From: Symsagittifera roscoffensis
Lineage: Eukaryota > Xenacoelomorpha > Acoela > Convolutidae
DNA length: 64,000 nucleotides
Direction of reading: 5' to 3'
Assembly: GCF_963678635.1 (NCBI RefSeq)
Contig: NC_087067.1
Location: 52,630,233 to 52,694,232 of the forward strand
Shown piece after piece: positions 11,792 to 22,306 of this stretch. A model generated the notes under the pieces. That model had not been told where the DNA came from and searched no databases. It worked only from the letters and a program-made list of their open reading frames with translations. Every line of letters starts with the position of its first letter. The first letter of the stretch is position 1. Made by a program: the position numbers and the translations under genes.

Positions 11792-13552
11792 GTGGGATTG
11801 TCATCAGCGAAGGATGAAGATTTAGGAAATCTGAACGTGGTGCACCAACTAATCTTACTTCAACGAAAGGAATCGAAGGAAATGACGAGCGAACAAGAAA
11901 AGCTAGTGAAGAAGATGGAACCGGGTAGTTATCTGGCCTGGTGTGTGGAGGTGGAGAACATTCCTGTGATGGACGATCCTGCGTCAGAATACAATCGTTT
12001 CAGAAGGAAGACCTAGCCACGTGGTTTAGTGACATCACGGAGAAGGAGAAAAGTGAGGTGCAGATAGTGGCTGAATGCTATACGAGCACCACGGTGAACA
12101 TAGCGACGGCGTTGGGGTTCTTCTCGAGGATGTGCAGCTTGCAATCACTGGAGATGCTAGAAACCGAACACCAATTAGTGACGGCGTTGAGCGTGGAGTC
12201 ATGGCCTGGTGTGTTTCAGGGGGTCCAAAAGCACATCAGAGGATGGAAGATCGGTCTTGAGGCGGAGATGGGATTTCCCGTGAGTGAAGCCTTCTGTTTG
12301 CCAACGAATGCAAAATCTCTAGTGGGATTACCCATTACATATGGCGATGGTGGAAGCATCGAGTCAGAGGGTGTTAATTGAAAAAGCCTTCTCGATACCC
12401 AAGTGTGAACGCCTGGCTCGCATGTCGCATCACTCACAGCGACTGTTTAGGAAAATCCTGCGAGCTGTGCCGGAGGACCAAAGAGAAAACTTGAGTGAGA
12501 TCTAGGGGGAGGAACTCTTGAGCTTAGAAAACGAAAATACCAGTGATTTCGTGAGACAAAACACGATCGGGAAAGCGATGAATAGTGCCCCAGCTATGGA
12601 AGGGAATGACGTAACACATGAGAAGATGATGAAATCTGTGCCTCTGTTGGAAGCTTCGGGAGAACGCAACCTCCGGAGTATCAACCTGACACATGGGGAA
12701 TGCCCATGCCATTGCCTGGCGCAGACAGTGTGGTACCCGGAGCATTCGAACCTCTGCTTGATATGGGACGTGGAAGAAATTTGGTCAGTCGGCTCACCTG
12801 ATCATCAGCAGAAGGTCACCCTTTTCGTGGTGAGCCCGATGCTGGCGTTGCGATGGATCGAAGAAAATGTGACGAAATATCGAGAGTCGAGGGCACCAAC
12901 AGCGAAATCAATACGCGCCATTGATTACAACCGGAGGCTTGAGTTGTTTGAGACTGCGTGCAAAGTTTTTTCTATACCTATGGAGGTGACGCACGTGTGG
13001 AGTCGCATAAGGTTCTTCCCCTGGTTTTGAGCTACGTTGACGTATTGGTTATAAATGGTGACGGAGGATCACATGAAGAAATATCAGAAGGAGTATCGAC
13101 AGTTCCTGGCCGAGATAGGACCGGAAGCTTTCAAGAGACCCTTGTTAACCCGTCGTAATGCGATAACCACGGGTTGGAAAAGAGTTGATAGAGTGTCTCG
13201 AGATAACATCAAAGCGAGGGAATCGATATTGGAGGAGGACTTGGCGAAAAACGTGAGCTTGAGTTTGCACAATTCCTTTTGCTTGAATAGGGAATCTAAG
13301 GTGAAAGGTCTGCCAAATCAGGCGAAAAGACTACAAGAGCAAAGGTAGTGGATGCGGTCCTACGAACAGCTGAAGGCATGGGAAGAGATCGTAATCAGTT
13401 CCGATGAGGGAGAAGAACTCGCAAGGCAGATTACGATGTCGAATATGTCAGGACCCAGTGCCTCGAAGACAAGGAGCGCAAACTGAAGAGGGTGTTCAGG
13501 GATTGGTTCTTGAGTCGTGAGTGGTACGAAGAAAAAGAGGCTCGAGTGTAAA
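11792..13552 (+). pseudogene. Conserved tail of the accessory frame, Gypsy copy 2
   Basis: Homologous to 1-1561. Open stretches are 11792-12016, 11941-12381, 12518-13030 and 13055-13348, then a short run to a stop at 13550. Shared landmarks with copy 1 include 'TALGFFS', 'VPE', 'LLEASGERN', 'INLTH', 'CHCLAQT', 'SNLCLIWD', 'RLELFETACKVFSIPMEV', 'AFKRPLLTRR' and 'LSLHNSFCLNRES'. Frame breaks fall at different places in the two copies, so they decayed independently. Function unknown. Confidence 0.65.
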
Positions 13553-13922
13553 TTCGGATGAAATCTGAGGGCACGCAAAAGAAATTTTCATAAAAAATTA
13601 TTGTTACTAGTTTATTAAACCTACTATATAAATCAAAATGCTGGATGACAATTTTCTGAATGGTTAGAACAAAAGAAATTTTAATCATTAGCTTAAAAAG
13701 CGGGAATTCAAGGTACAGGTGAATAGAGATTTTGATCGCTGTTTAGCGATAATGTGACAATTTTGCATGGTTGTGAATTTTGGGGGGTAGATGAAGTTGA
13801 ATCTGCTGCAAACTTCTGTAAATGACCACTGGAACTGTATCTTGAGACGCACTCAACATTCTGGGGGCTCACTGACAGACGACGACAAGCGACGAGGACA
13901 TCGATCTTGAGTCCGGGGAGTA
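13553..13922 (+). other. 3' UTR and polypurine tract of Gypsy copy 2
   Basis: Matches the 3' UTR of copy 3 (17925-18304) in order: 'attattgtta', 'gctgtttagc', 'ggttgtgaattttgggg', 'gttgaatctgctg', 'aatgaccactgg' and 'gaggacatcgatcttgagtc'. It ends in 'ccggggagta' immediately before the LTR. Confidence 0.7.
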
Positions 13923-14775
13923 TGTGCCAGTCGGTCATATTTGGAAGTTCGACCTTGAGAAAAACGTTTAGTCTTGATTTTAGGTAGGTCGTGCTTAAGT
14001 TACTCGCGACATTTGAAAATATCAGAAAAATATGATCAGAAGATTCGAACTACAATCGCGGGAAAGTACTCAAAATAGCATCGGGAAATTGCTATTCGCA
14101 ATTTCCGATACTTATTTCGAACGATAGTAGAGCTGTCATATTCGTGGCAGAAGACAGAAAATAATCGCGAGTGAAAGGAAAGTAAAATTCAAGTGGACCA
14201 GAGTGAACCGTCGGGGGAAAGGTGGACTACCGAAGTCTCCCAATGGTCCAGATCCAAAATTTATTTCTTGAGCTAACCCTTATTCATTACAAAATTCTCG
14301 AGTTAAACTTAATTAACCATCATTTCTAGAGTTGCTTTATAGTATAGTTACTCAATTCTAGAGGTCATGTCGGTATGTGAGTACCAAATTTAAATTTCTT
14401 GAGTGTGTTTTATATTGTTATGTTGAGTTAGGGAGAGTTTTTAGGTTGATCCATCTGAAATGCATCAAAGGTTCACTATCTAATCAAAACTAACTATACA
14501 TAAGAATCCGACCCTGTTTTTAACGGCGTTCGTGTATTTTAGGTATTTCGATACCTAAGCATGGGGGCGTTCTTATTTTCTAGAGTGGGGGGTATTTTGG
14601 TACTGACCTTTAAGCTGTAAAAAGGGCTTTAGTCTCAAATCGCAAGTGAACCGAATTGGCTCCGACCGCTTGAGGTAGAAAAACACAAGAGATAGTGTCC
14701 CTGACTCTTGAGCCAATGGTTATAGGGCCTATTTTTCTTTAATCTCATATGTGACTTAAGAAGGCGACTGTTACA
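13923..14775 (+). repeat. LTR 2, 3' LTR of Gypsy copy 2
   Basis: Starts TGTGCCAGTCGG and ends in TGTTACA. Colinear with LTR 3 and LTR 4: 'aggttgatccatctgaaa', 'gtattttaggtattt', 'gtgacctttaagc'-like, 'gaattggctccgac' and 'gtccctgac-cttgagccaa'. No primer-binding site follows, so this is where the copy-2 element ends. Confidence 0.75.
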
Positions 14776-15000
14776 CTGTACCACAATCCTGCAAACGCCG
14801 TCCCTCCGCCGGGTTCTCTTTACGGTGCTCCTCGAAATTAGAACCGTTTGACTATCATAAGTGCTGTTGAATCCACATCAGGTAAGCTTATAAACCAATT
14901 TAGGCCTTTTCAAAACCAAAAGGGCTTCTCAGGGAAGGCAGGCATGTTTTTACTTTCCATGTAATGAGAATAAATTGATTTGTTATTTGCCGCACTTTAG
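14776..15000. other. No gene seen
   Basis: About 225 bp between LTR 2 and a Penelope-like fragment. No reading frame, repeat or motif supports a call. Confidence 0.5.
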
Positions 15001-15200
15001 ATGCCAGCAATTGCGATGGATTTGCTCGCTATTGTAACATTAGAATAGGAGGTGTGTCTTGCCGTTTTGGTGCACTGCCAAAACTTTTTTTCCTTCGAAA
15101 TCCTATTTAATGATCGTAAACTTATTCTATTTCGCCATTTTCCAAGATTTAAATTTTCAACCGAAAACTTTGATTACCACGCGATTTCTCGTTGACTTTC
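15001..15200 (-). mobile_element. Penelope-like element fragment, target of Gypsy copy 3
   Basis: Nearly the same sequence recurs uninterrupted at 19.09-19.29 kb, starting with 'gatgccagcaattgcgatgg' there. On the minus strand it corresponds to the end of the RT reading frame described at 19.0-20.1 kb. It stops exactly where LTR 3 begins, at 'gttgactttc', so Gypsy copy 3 inserted here. Confidence 0.55.
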
Positions 15201-16018
15201 TGTGCCAGTCGATCAAATTTCGAAACTTGATCTTGATTTTGAGGGAAAAGTGTAATTTTTGAAAAAATTGGATCGACCATGTCATACTCGCGTCAACTGA
15301 AAATCAGAAAATAATTTACCCAGAAGATCCGAATCAAAATTGCGAGAAAGTCGATCAAAATCATACCAGAGTGAAATTGTTATTCGCAATTATACCAAAA
15401 TCATCAATCCGAGAAGAGCAGTCTTGTTCGTGGCAGAAAGTATCGCGAATTCCTACGAGAGAACCATCGCTGGGCAAGAAAGAATCTTGATTGGGCAGGC
15501 AGATGAAACAAGCTGCCCAATGGCTCAGAAAACTAGACTTCTTGAGTCAAAACTTTTTATTACCAAAAACTTTAGGTTGCTTTAATTATATTAATTACTA
15601 AAGTGTAGAGTCGCGCCACTATGTGATTACTGAATTTATTTTCTCGAGTGTATTTTACGCGATTATGTTGAGATAAGGCGGGTTTTAGGTTGATCCATCT
15701 GAAACGGATCAAAGGTCCACTGTTCCATTAAACTAATGGTATGCGTAAGCTTTTGAACCTGTTTTAAGCGGCATTCGCGTATTTTAGGTATTTAGAGAGC
15801 TATCTATGTGGACGTTCTTACTTCTAGAGTGGGGGTATTACGGTAGTGACCTTTAAGCAGTAACACGATTTTTTAGTCTCATGTCTTAAGCGAACAGAAT
15901 TGGCTCCGACTGAATGAAGCATAAAAGCACAGGAGATAATGTCCCTGACCTTTGAGCCAATGTTTATTGGGCCTTTTTTTCTTAACCTCATTTAAGACAT
16001 ATGCGGAACACTCTTACA
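15201..16018 (+). repeat. LTR 3, 5' LTR of Gypsy copy 3
   Basis: Starts TGTGCCAGTCGA with no PPT before it, and ends in CTTACA 10 nt before a PBS. Colinear with LTR 2. These two facts make it a 5' LTR. A short open stretch at 15340-15585 lies inside it and is not a gene. Confidence 0.75.
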
Positions 16019-16028
16019 TAGTGTTTTA

Positions 16029-16042
16029 TGGCGCTCCTGGGT
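16029..16042 (+). promoter_or_regulatory. Primer-binding site of Gypsy copy 3
   Basis: Same 14-mer TGGCGCTCCTGGGT as at 3320, placed 10 nt after the LTR end. Confidence 0.6.
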
Positions 16043-17080
16043 GTTTTACGACATCATGACTACGGAATTGAACCCACTTGACGCAGCTCCGGGCTACATG
16101 CAGGTGGTACGGTTCAACTGGAACGTGTCCACCTTCTGGTCGTACCGTGATAGCTTTTCAAGTAAACTTGTAAAAAAATTTCTCGGTGAGTTTTCTGATA
16201 GGACACCTAGCTAACCGAGTATGAGGGGCCACTAAAAGAGCAAAAAACAGGCAAAAGACGAAAAGCGAAACAAAAAAAACAAAAAAAGTGTTAGAAAAAG
16301 GAAGGAAAAACCATTAAAAAAATGAAAAAGGACAGTGACTTTGATTTCCAGATTAGGTGGATCAGACCTTTGTTTTTACTGATAGTACACTTATACTGTT
16401 TTACATTAAGACCAACCGTTTTGATCGAAATAGCGACTTATAGCAGGTGCCCAAATTCGGAGCGTTGAAAGGGTTCTCAGATAGCCTTGCAACTTTGGCG
16501 ACTCACTAGGAGACTTCACAGGAAGAGGTGACCAGACGGATAGCAAAGTGGTTTGGAGGGCGCAAACTTGGGATCAGGAGAGGACGCTACTGGGAAGAGA
16601 CGACCAGTAGGGCGACCAGAGCAAGGTGACAATTAGGGGGCATCATCGGGGTGTGCTGTTTGGTCAAACGGGTATCGTTAAAATTCGTTTTGTACAATAG
16701 GAGATAGGTATAAAGGTAAAAAAGCGGCACTCCACAGTTTTGAAGAAACGCTTTTACTTGAGCAGAGCTTAGAAACAGGTTCTACGGGCTTCTCTTGAGT
16801 GACTTAGCACCCATAGCGCTTAAGGTAACTTTTGGCTTAAGTTCGGGGCTAGATAGGTGAGAGGTTAGACAGAGGGGTCGGTGAAGATAGAGGGTGGTGG
16901 TTGGAAATTGTAAGAATGGGGGTCTTAGTACTGTAACTATACAATCGGCATCGTCGATTTAGTCACACTAGATTAACCAGAGACTAGATTGACCACTATA
17001 AAGACTCACAAAAAGAGTTGGAACGCGAAGGTACTCTATAGTAACTTCGAGTTAAGGTAGGTGATCCTCTGGCCGGACGA
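16043..17080 (+). other. Rearranged interior of Gypsy copy 3, no readable gene
   Basis: A leader-like start is followed by A-rich and G-rich tracts full of stops. Gag, protease and RT cannot be found, so most of the coding region is deleted. No other feature is supported. Confidence 0.4.
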
Positions 17081-17851
17081 AAAGGTGGAACAAAGCAAGC
17101 AGCAAGTCGACGTATCTGTAGCCAAACATGTGAAGGAAAAAAACCATTCTTTGGCTGGACGGCGACGGACCAACCACTAGAAATACCATCAGATAACTTG
17201 AGCTCAACAACATTGACAGGGTGGTCGATAAATAATTTTGTCCAGGGAGTGGGGGTAGGAATTATCCACACCAAAAATTCGATGATACAGAAACTGAGTT
17301 AAACGAGAGAAACCTGTGGTCTGAAGGTGGAGCAGGAAGTAGTTGAGCCCACCATTGGAAGAAATTCAAGACCAAATTTGATACACCAGATGAGTATTCG
17401 GAGAACATCTTGATACGGACAGCGATTTCATCTGGTCAGACAGGACCAAGTCGATCTGCATAAAAGCAGATATGAGCTTCAACACCAGACTAGAGGCAGA
17501 TTTCAAAATAGAATATCAAAATGCGGATTTCCTGTTCAGACAGAGACCTGGATTGGGAGGCCTGGCGGCGTTCCCACCGTCAGTTTCACAGGTTCCAGGC
17601 AAATACTTATGTTTTTTGGTGCCGAGGGTCAGTGAAAGGAATGTGGTGGATCCTGAAGATGTGATACTGGCCTTGACGCTACTAAGGGACTTTCTGGTAG
17701 AAAGGGGAGTAAAAAAGTCTTTATACCAGTTTACGATCCGAGTAGAGGCAGATTGCATCCCCGAGAGTTGTATGATATCCTGCCCGTGGTCTTCGCAGAA
17801 ACGCAGATAGCAGTAAATCTAAACAAGAAACCTTACCTGAGCATTGCTTGA
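17081..17851 (+). pseudogene. Macro-domain-like end of the Gypsy copy 3 polyprotein
   Basis: Frame at 17472-17720 reads 'GLGGLAAFPPSV', 'PGKYLCFLVPRVSERNVVD' and 'LTLLRDFLVERGV'. A one-base shift near 17715 moves it to a frame giving 'FIPVYDPSRGRLHPRELYD', 'VVFAETQIAV' and a stop at 17849-17851. The order (G-G-x-A after a helix, a hydrophobic strand with L-V-x-R/K, a long helix, a strand, a loop, then a helix and a last strand) resembles small macro domains of the Poa1/OARD1 type, which bind or hydrolyse ADP-ribose. The first part (17081-17470) is decayed. The position just before the stop and 3' UTR says the domain was the polyprotein C-terminus. Fold assignment is by eye. Confidence 0.45.
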
Positions 17852-18304
17852 GTCTCGGGTGGATACACTTTTCTTGAGTTGAACTCTTGAGTCTTGAACA
17901 TGGAAGGGAATTAGGACTTAAGTATGTCAGGTGAAATCTTAGGGAACAAAAAAAGATATTTCACCTACAAATTATTGTTATCTAATACACTACATCTATT
18001 TACATATCAATTTTTTTTCTATCATTTGGCATTTTTTTGACTGGAATGAACAGAAGAAAATTCAGAAAAATAGCTTATAAAGCTGAGATCCAGGGTGCAG
18101 TTGGATGAAGATTTTGATTGCTGTTTAGCTATAGACTGACAACTGAACATGGCTGTGAATTTTGGGGATGTAGATATGGTTGAATCTGCTGAAACTTCTG
18201 TTAATGACCACTGGTACTGTACCTTGAGACACCTTCATTATTCTGGAGACTCACTGACATGACGACGACGCGCGATGAGGACATCGATCTTGAGTCGGGG
18301 AGTA
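17852..18304 (+). other. 3' UTR and polypurine tract of Gypsy copy 3
   Basis: Colinear with 13553-13922 and ending in 'gagtcggggagta' before the LTR. No gene. Confidence 0.65.
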
Positions 18305-19010
18305 TGTGCCAGTCAGCATATCTGGAAGTTTGACCTTGATTTTTGAAAATTTCGAATCTACCATGTCATTCTCAAGTTTCTCGCTACAACTGAAAATCAG
18401 AACTTTTTTTAATCAGAATATCCGAATCAGATTTGCGGTAAAGTAGATAAAAATCATACCAGAGTAAAATTGTTATTCGCAATTTTACCGAAATCATCAA
18501 TTCGAGAAGAGTTGTCTTGTTCCTGACACAGAGCATCGCGATTTCCTCCAAGAGTTTAATCGCTGGGCAAGAGAAAAGCTTGATTGGGCAGGCAGACGAG
18601 TCAAGCTGGTCAATGGTTCAGAAAACTAAACTTCTTGAGTCAAAACTATTTATTACAGAAAATCTTCTAGAGTTGTTTAACTTATTTTAATTACTTATAT
18701 CTAGAATCGCGTCACTATGTGGGTACTGAATTTAATTTCTTGAGTCTATTATAAACGATTATGTTGAGATAAGGCAGATTTTAGGTTGATCCATCTGAAA
18801 GGTTCACTGTTAAAAAACTAATGGTAAAAGTAAGCTTCGAACCTTGTTTTTAATGGCATTTGAGTGTTTTAGGTATTTAGAGACCTAGCCAAGGGGATGT
18901 TCTTATTTCTAGAATGGGGGGTATTTTGTTAGTGGCCTTTAAGCTGTAACACGATTTTGTAGTCCCACGTCTCATGCGAACCGATTTGGCTCCGACTGAA
19001 TAAGGTATAA
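18305..19010 (+). repeat. LTR 4, truncated 3' LTR of Gypsy copy 3
   Basis: Starts TGTGCCAGTCAG after the PPT and matches LTR 3 until 'ggctccgactgaataaggta', then departs. The last ~120 bp are missing, so a target-site duplication cannot be read. Confidence 0.65.
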
Positions 19011-20110
19011 AACGCTATAAATGTGTAAACGCTATAACTGTGTCAAACCACAAATTGATTTCAATAACAACAAGGAAAGCTCCCATAGCTAGACGCACTT
19101 TCGATGCCAGCAATTGCGATGGATTTCCTCACTATTGTAACATTAGAATAGGATATGCGTCTTGCCGTTTTGGTGCACTGTCAAAACTTTTTTCCTTCGA
19201 AAATTCTACTTAGTGATTGTAAATTTACCCCATTTTGCGATTTTTCAAGATTTTGATTTTCAACCATACGTTTTGATTACCATGCAACGTCTCATTGAAT
19301 TTCTTTCATGTTGACATACTCTGTTAAATCCATTGAACTGTTCTCTCAACCACGTTCCTCTTGTGTCTGTTCGTATTGTGTCACAGGGTTTTTGATACCA
19401 ACCACATGTGACCTGTTTTCGTGAGTCCACGTTTGCTTTCAAAACCAAGGAGGTCAAGTTCCCCTGATTTTCTAATTTCTCATCAGTGAACGGTAAAATA
19501 GGGTCAAGCCACAAACTGATTTAATTAACAACAAGGAAAGTTCCCATAGCTAGGCTCAATTTTTTGTATATACCACAGATTTTTTGCTTCTAAAGTGAAT
19601 TTGCTTACGACCAATTTTAACAAAATTTTTTCCTTGTCTTGGGTGTCACTTATAGAGGCCTGGTTTTTTTGGTCCACTTTTTTACTAATATATCAAAAGG
19701 GTTGCCTTAGTGGAAATTTTGTGTACAAACTTTTCACATCGAGAGAAACTATACTCTCATCGGTGTCCAATACAAAATTTTCCGGGACAGCCCTAGCCAT
19801 CTGTGCGTTTATCTTAATGTTTACCTCAGCAGGCTGCACCCCTGTTCACGTCTACCTAGTGTAGTGAACATCACTGCTCTCATCCTTCTCGTTCATTGCA
19901 AGCATTTGTTTTTTGAGGTCTTTTTCAATTTCCATGACAACATTATCAATGAGAGTATTTTACTGACTAAATTTTTGTGACTGCAATAGCTCGTATAGTT
20001 TTGCCTTGTATGTGATTTTTTATTACACAAAAAGCTACACCCCTGTTAAACGGCACAAACAGAAAACCATTGTGCTTCAAATATTTTCTTTTTTTTTGTA
20101 TTTATCTGAA
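19011..20110 (-). mobile_element. Penelope-like retroelement remnant
   Basis: Read on the minus strand, 19700-19800 gives 'SIVSLDVKSLYTKFPL', matching the D-V-x-S-L-Y-T-x-x-P-L block of Penelope-like reverse transcriptases. The part at 19260-19514 gives 'VTCGWYQKPCDT' and, shifted, 'HKRNVVERTVQ', matching the later W-Y-x-K-P-x-D-T and K-R-x-x-V-x-x-x-x-H regions. Frames are broken throughout. 'acaacaaggaaag-tcccatagctag' occurs at 19060 and 19530, so part of the element is duplicated, as is common for Penelope elements. The plus-strand open stretch at 19595-19864 is the shadow. Confidence 0.6.
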
Positions 20111-20324
20111 GGTGTCTCTTTCACTCTTTAAGCATAAGCTTTGGCCGCCTCTTCAATCCCACTCAATTTTTCACCGGTACGTTATGCGAATAAGTAAAAA
20201 AATTATAAATTAAATTACATAAAGATATCAAAATATTTCAAACAAAAGGAAAGCTTCTAAAAGTGCCTTGAGGCTCACTTACTAGCTCACGAAAGGTGAT
20301 TTTAAAATAATCCGACGAACTAAG

Positions 20325-21120
20325 CAAATAACGTCGAATCATGGGTCAAACGGGGTCGAATCATGGCTCGAATGGGATCGAATCATAGGTCAAACAGGGT
20401 CAAATCATAGGTCAAACATGTTTTTTTGGCTGAGACGGTCGAAACATTGCCAATTTGGTCGAGGCGGTCGAAACAAAACTGCCTTGCGACGAACACATTT
20501 TCCTTCCGTCGAGTAGGTAGAATCATAGCTGGCTTGCGCCGAACACTATTAAACACATTTTCCTCTGCTCTAGTCGGCCGAAACATAGCCAACTTCGGTC
20601 GAGTCGCTCGAAAGATAGTTGATTTCCTACGAACAGTCGAATACATTTTTCCTTTGCTCGAGTCGGTCGAAACATAGCCAATTTTGGTCGAGTTGGTCGA
20701 AACATAGCCATTTGTAGTCGATTCGGTCAAAACCGCCGTTTTTGCTCTAGTTAAGTCAAACACTTCAACCCAAGCTACACTTATCTACGATCTTTACGTT
20801 AGTGGCTCTTTCTATTATATTTTTCTGCTGCCCAGGCTGAGATTTTCGACAACTGATTTGACAAAAACGGTCAATTGGTGTTCGAGTTTCGTCGTAAGTT
20901 AGGACGGTTTGATTAATTCCCGATAAAATCGAAAAATGTCCGATAAAGTCGGACAAGGTCGAACAAAGTCGAACAATGTCTGGTAAAGTCGAACAAGGTC
21001 AAACAAAGTCGTGATAAGTCGAACAATGTCCGGTAAAGACGAAAACGGACATTATGCGACTCAAAAATTCGGAAACAGACATCGTTCGACCGTTTCCGTC
21101 GAATCATGAGTCGAGTACCT
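20325..21120. repeat. Degenerate GTCGAA-rich tandem repeats, two blocks
   Basis: Block 1 (about 20330-20760) repeats a ~25-30 bp phrase of the form 'gtcgaaacatagccaattt', with an outer repeat that includes 'cgaacac-attttcct'. Block 2 (about 20930-21110) repeats a ~13-16 bp phrase such as 'aaagtcgaacaatgtc'. Spacing is irregular and units differ, so it is an old satellite. It is not a CRISPR. The open stretches in both directions are a by-product of the repeat. Confidence 0.7.
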
Positions 21121-22084
21121 CGGCCCGCGACCTTTAAATAAACAAAAAGTGTTAGTAAAGAAGTGGATCACCGTATCTTTCAAAGTACAGCCGGATAGGA
21201 TTTGATAAGATCATTCAAACCACTCTTAAATTGTGGATATTCAACATTCAGAGAATATCGGATCGGTTTGATATATACGGACAGTCTTTTTTTACACATT
21301 ACATAGCGTGTGGAGGATTATTTTCAAAGAAACTCGAAATACCTTTCAAATTTTTTCACTTTGTTCAAACACTACTCCATAGACCTTAAAAAGCAGTCTG
21401 AACACCCAGGGCATTGCCCTGATAAAGTAGTCTTGTTAGATTTAGATTTGCATTCATTTTACACAGGCTCATACAGTTTTTGTTACATGTTTGAGGCCTA
21501 CTGACAGGCACTCCATAACAGCTCGAAGACCAATCTGAACTACTGTTTTAGTGCAATAGATGCTGTAAATTGCGGCGACCATTTTTTAAGTTTTTTTTCT
21601 AAAATTTACAAAGTCTGTTAACTGTCTAACGAGTGTTATCTTGTTGGCTCACTTCATTACTTTACGGGAAATCTGACTGCAAAAGTAATTTATCTTCTTG
21701 GTAAGATGCGATCTACTGACAACCCATGAAGCTAATTGACTTCAAATTTTGTTTTATTTGTGATTTGTTTCTTCTAAACTGCCACCCGGTTCGAGGTGGT
21801 CCATTTATGTTTCGACTTTCTCGTCCAAAATTTGTTATGCTTCTGCTTTGAGCTCGACTTAAAATTGCTTCTGGACCACGAAATTAAAGAAATTGCTTGA
21901 ATTTCATCCTCTGATTTGGAAGTTTTGCTGGTTTCAATTTCAAGCGTACGCTTATAAACTAGCGAATCTTACCAATCAATCTTCTTTTTGAGCAAAGACC
22001 TTTTTGCATGTATAGTAGTGAATGGGGAAAGATGATAAAAGTGAAACGGATGGAAACTACAGACTACTTCATGTCTTTAGAAGT
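21121..22084 (-). other. Downstream region / probable 3' UTR of the host gene
   Basis: No plausible plus-strand gene. For the minus-strand host gene ending at 22085, an AATAAA lies at 21753-21758 (reads TTTATT on the plus strand), about 330 nt past the stop codon. It is a plausible poly(A) signal, but AT-rich DNA makes chance matches common. Confidence 0.3.
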
Positions 22085-22306
22085 TCAATTGCTGTCTTGA
22101 CTGACAGTTTTGATGAACTCTCGAATCTTTATTTTCCCCACTGCCGAACGTCTGTCATTACCCACTGCCAGTGACTCACTGCCCCCCTCTTTCTCCTTCT
22201 CCTTCTTCTCCCCCTCCCCCGGTGGTCCCTTTGCTCCATCACTTGTTGGCTGTGCACCCCCTTCTGTGTCTTCGGTCGGGGGCTGGCCGCTGTTCTTCCT
22301 CTTGAC
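22085..22306 (-). CDS. Host gene, terminal coding exon
   Basis: Minus-strand exon of 74 codons including the stop at 22085-22087. It follows an acceptor that reads TTCTAAG just above 22306. The encoded C-terminus is low-complexity: G/P/T-rich first ('SGQPPTEDTEGGAQPTSDGA'), then a K/E run ('EKKEKEKE'), then a possibly helical end ('GKIKIREFIKTVSQ'). The exon enters in phase 0, as do the other two exons. Its base composition is much richer in G and C than the DNA around it. The open frame extends 29 codons further upstream into AT-rich sequence, which I take as intron. The link to the 28.5-kb exon is inferred from strand, phase and composition. Confidence 0.55.
   Translation of the reverse strand, partial: VKRKNSGQPPTEDTEGGAQPTSDGAKGPPGEGEKKEKEKEGGSESLAVGNDRRSAVGKIKIREFIKTVSQDSN

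Noticed and set aside
17472-17850. A functional host macro-domain gene
   Set aside because: It lies between a PBS and a PPT/LTR, is frameshifted, and its 3' UTR matches that of Gypsy copy 2.
20383-20763. 126-codon minus-strand frame
   Set aside because: Product of the GTCGAA tandem repeat; its repetitive peptide mirrors the DNA period.
20325-21120. CRISPR array
   Set aside because: Units are degenerate, spacing irregular, and the organism is eukaryotic.
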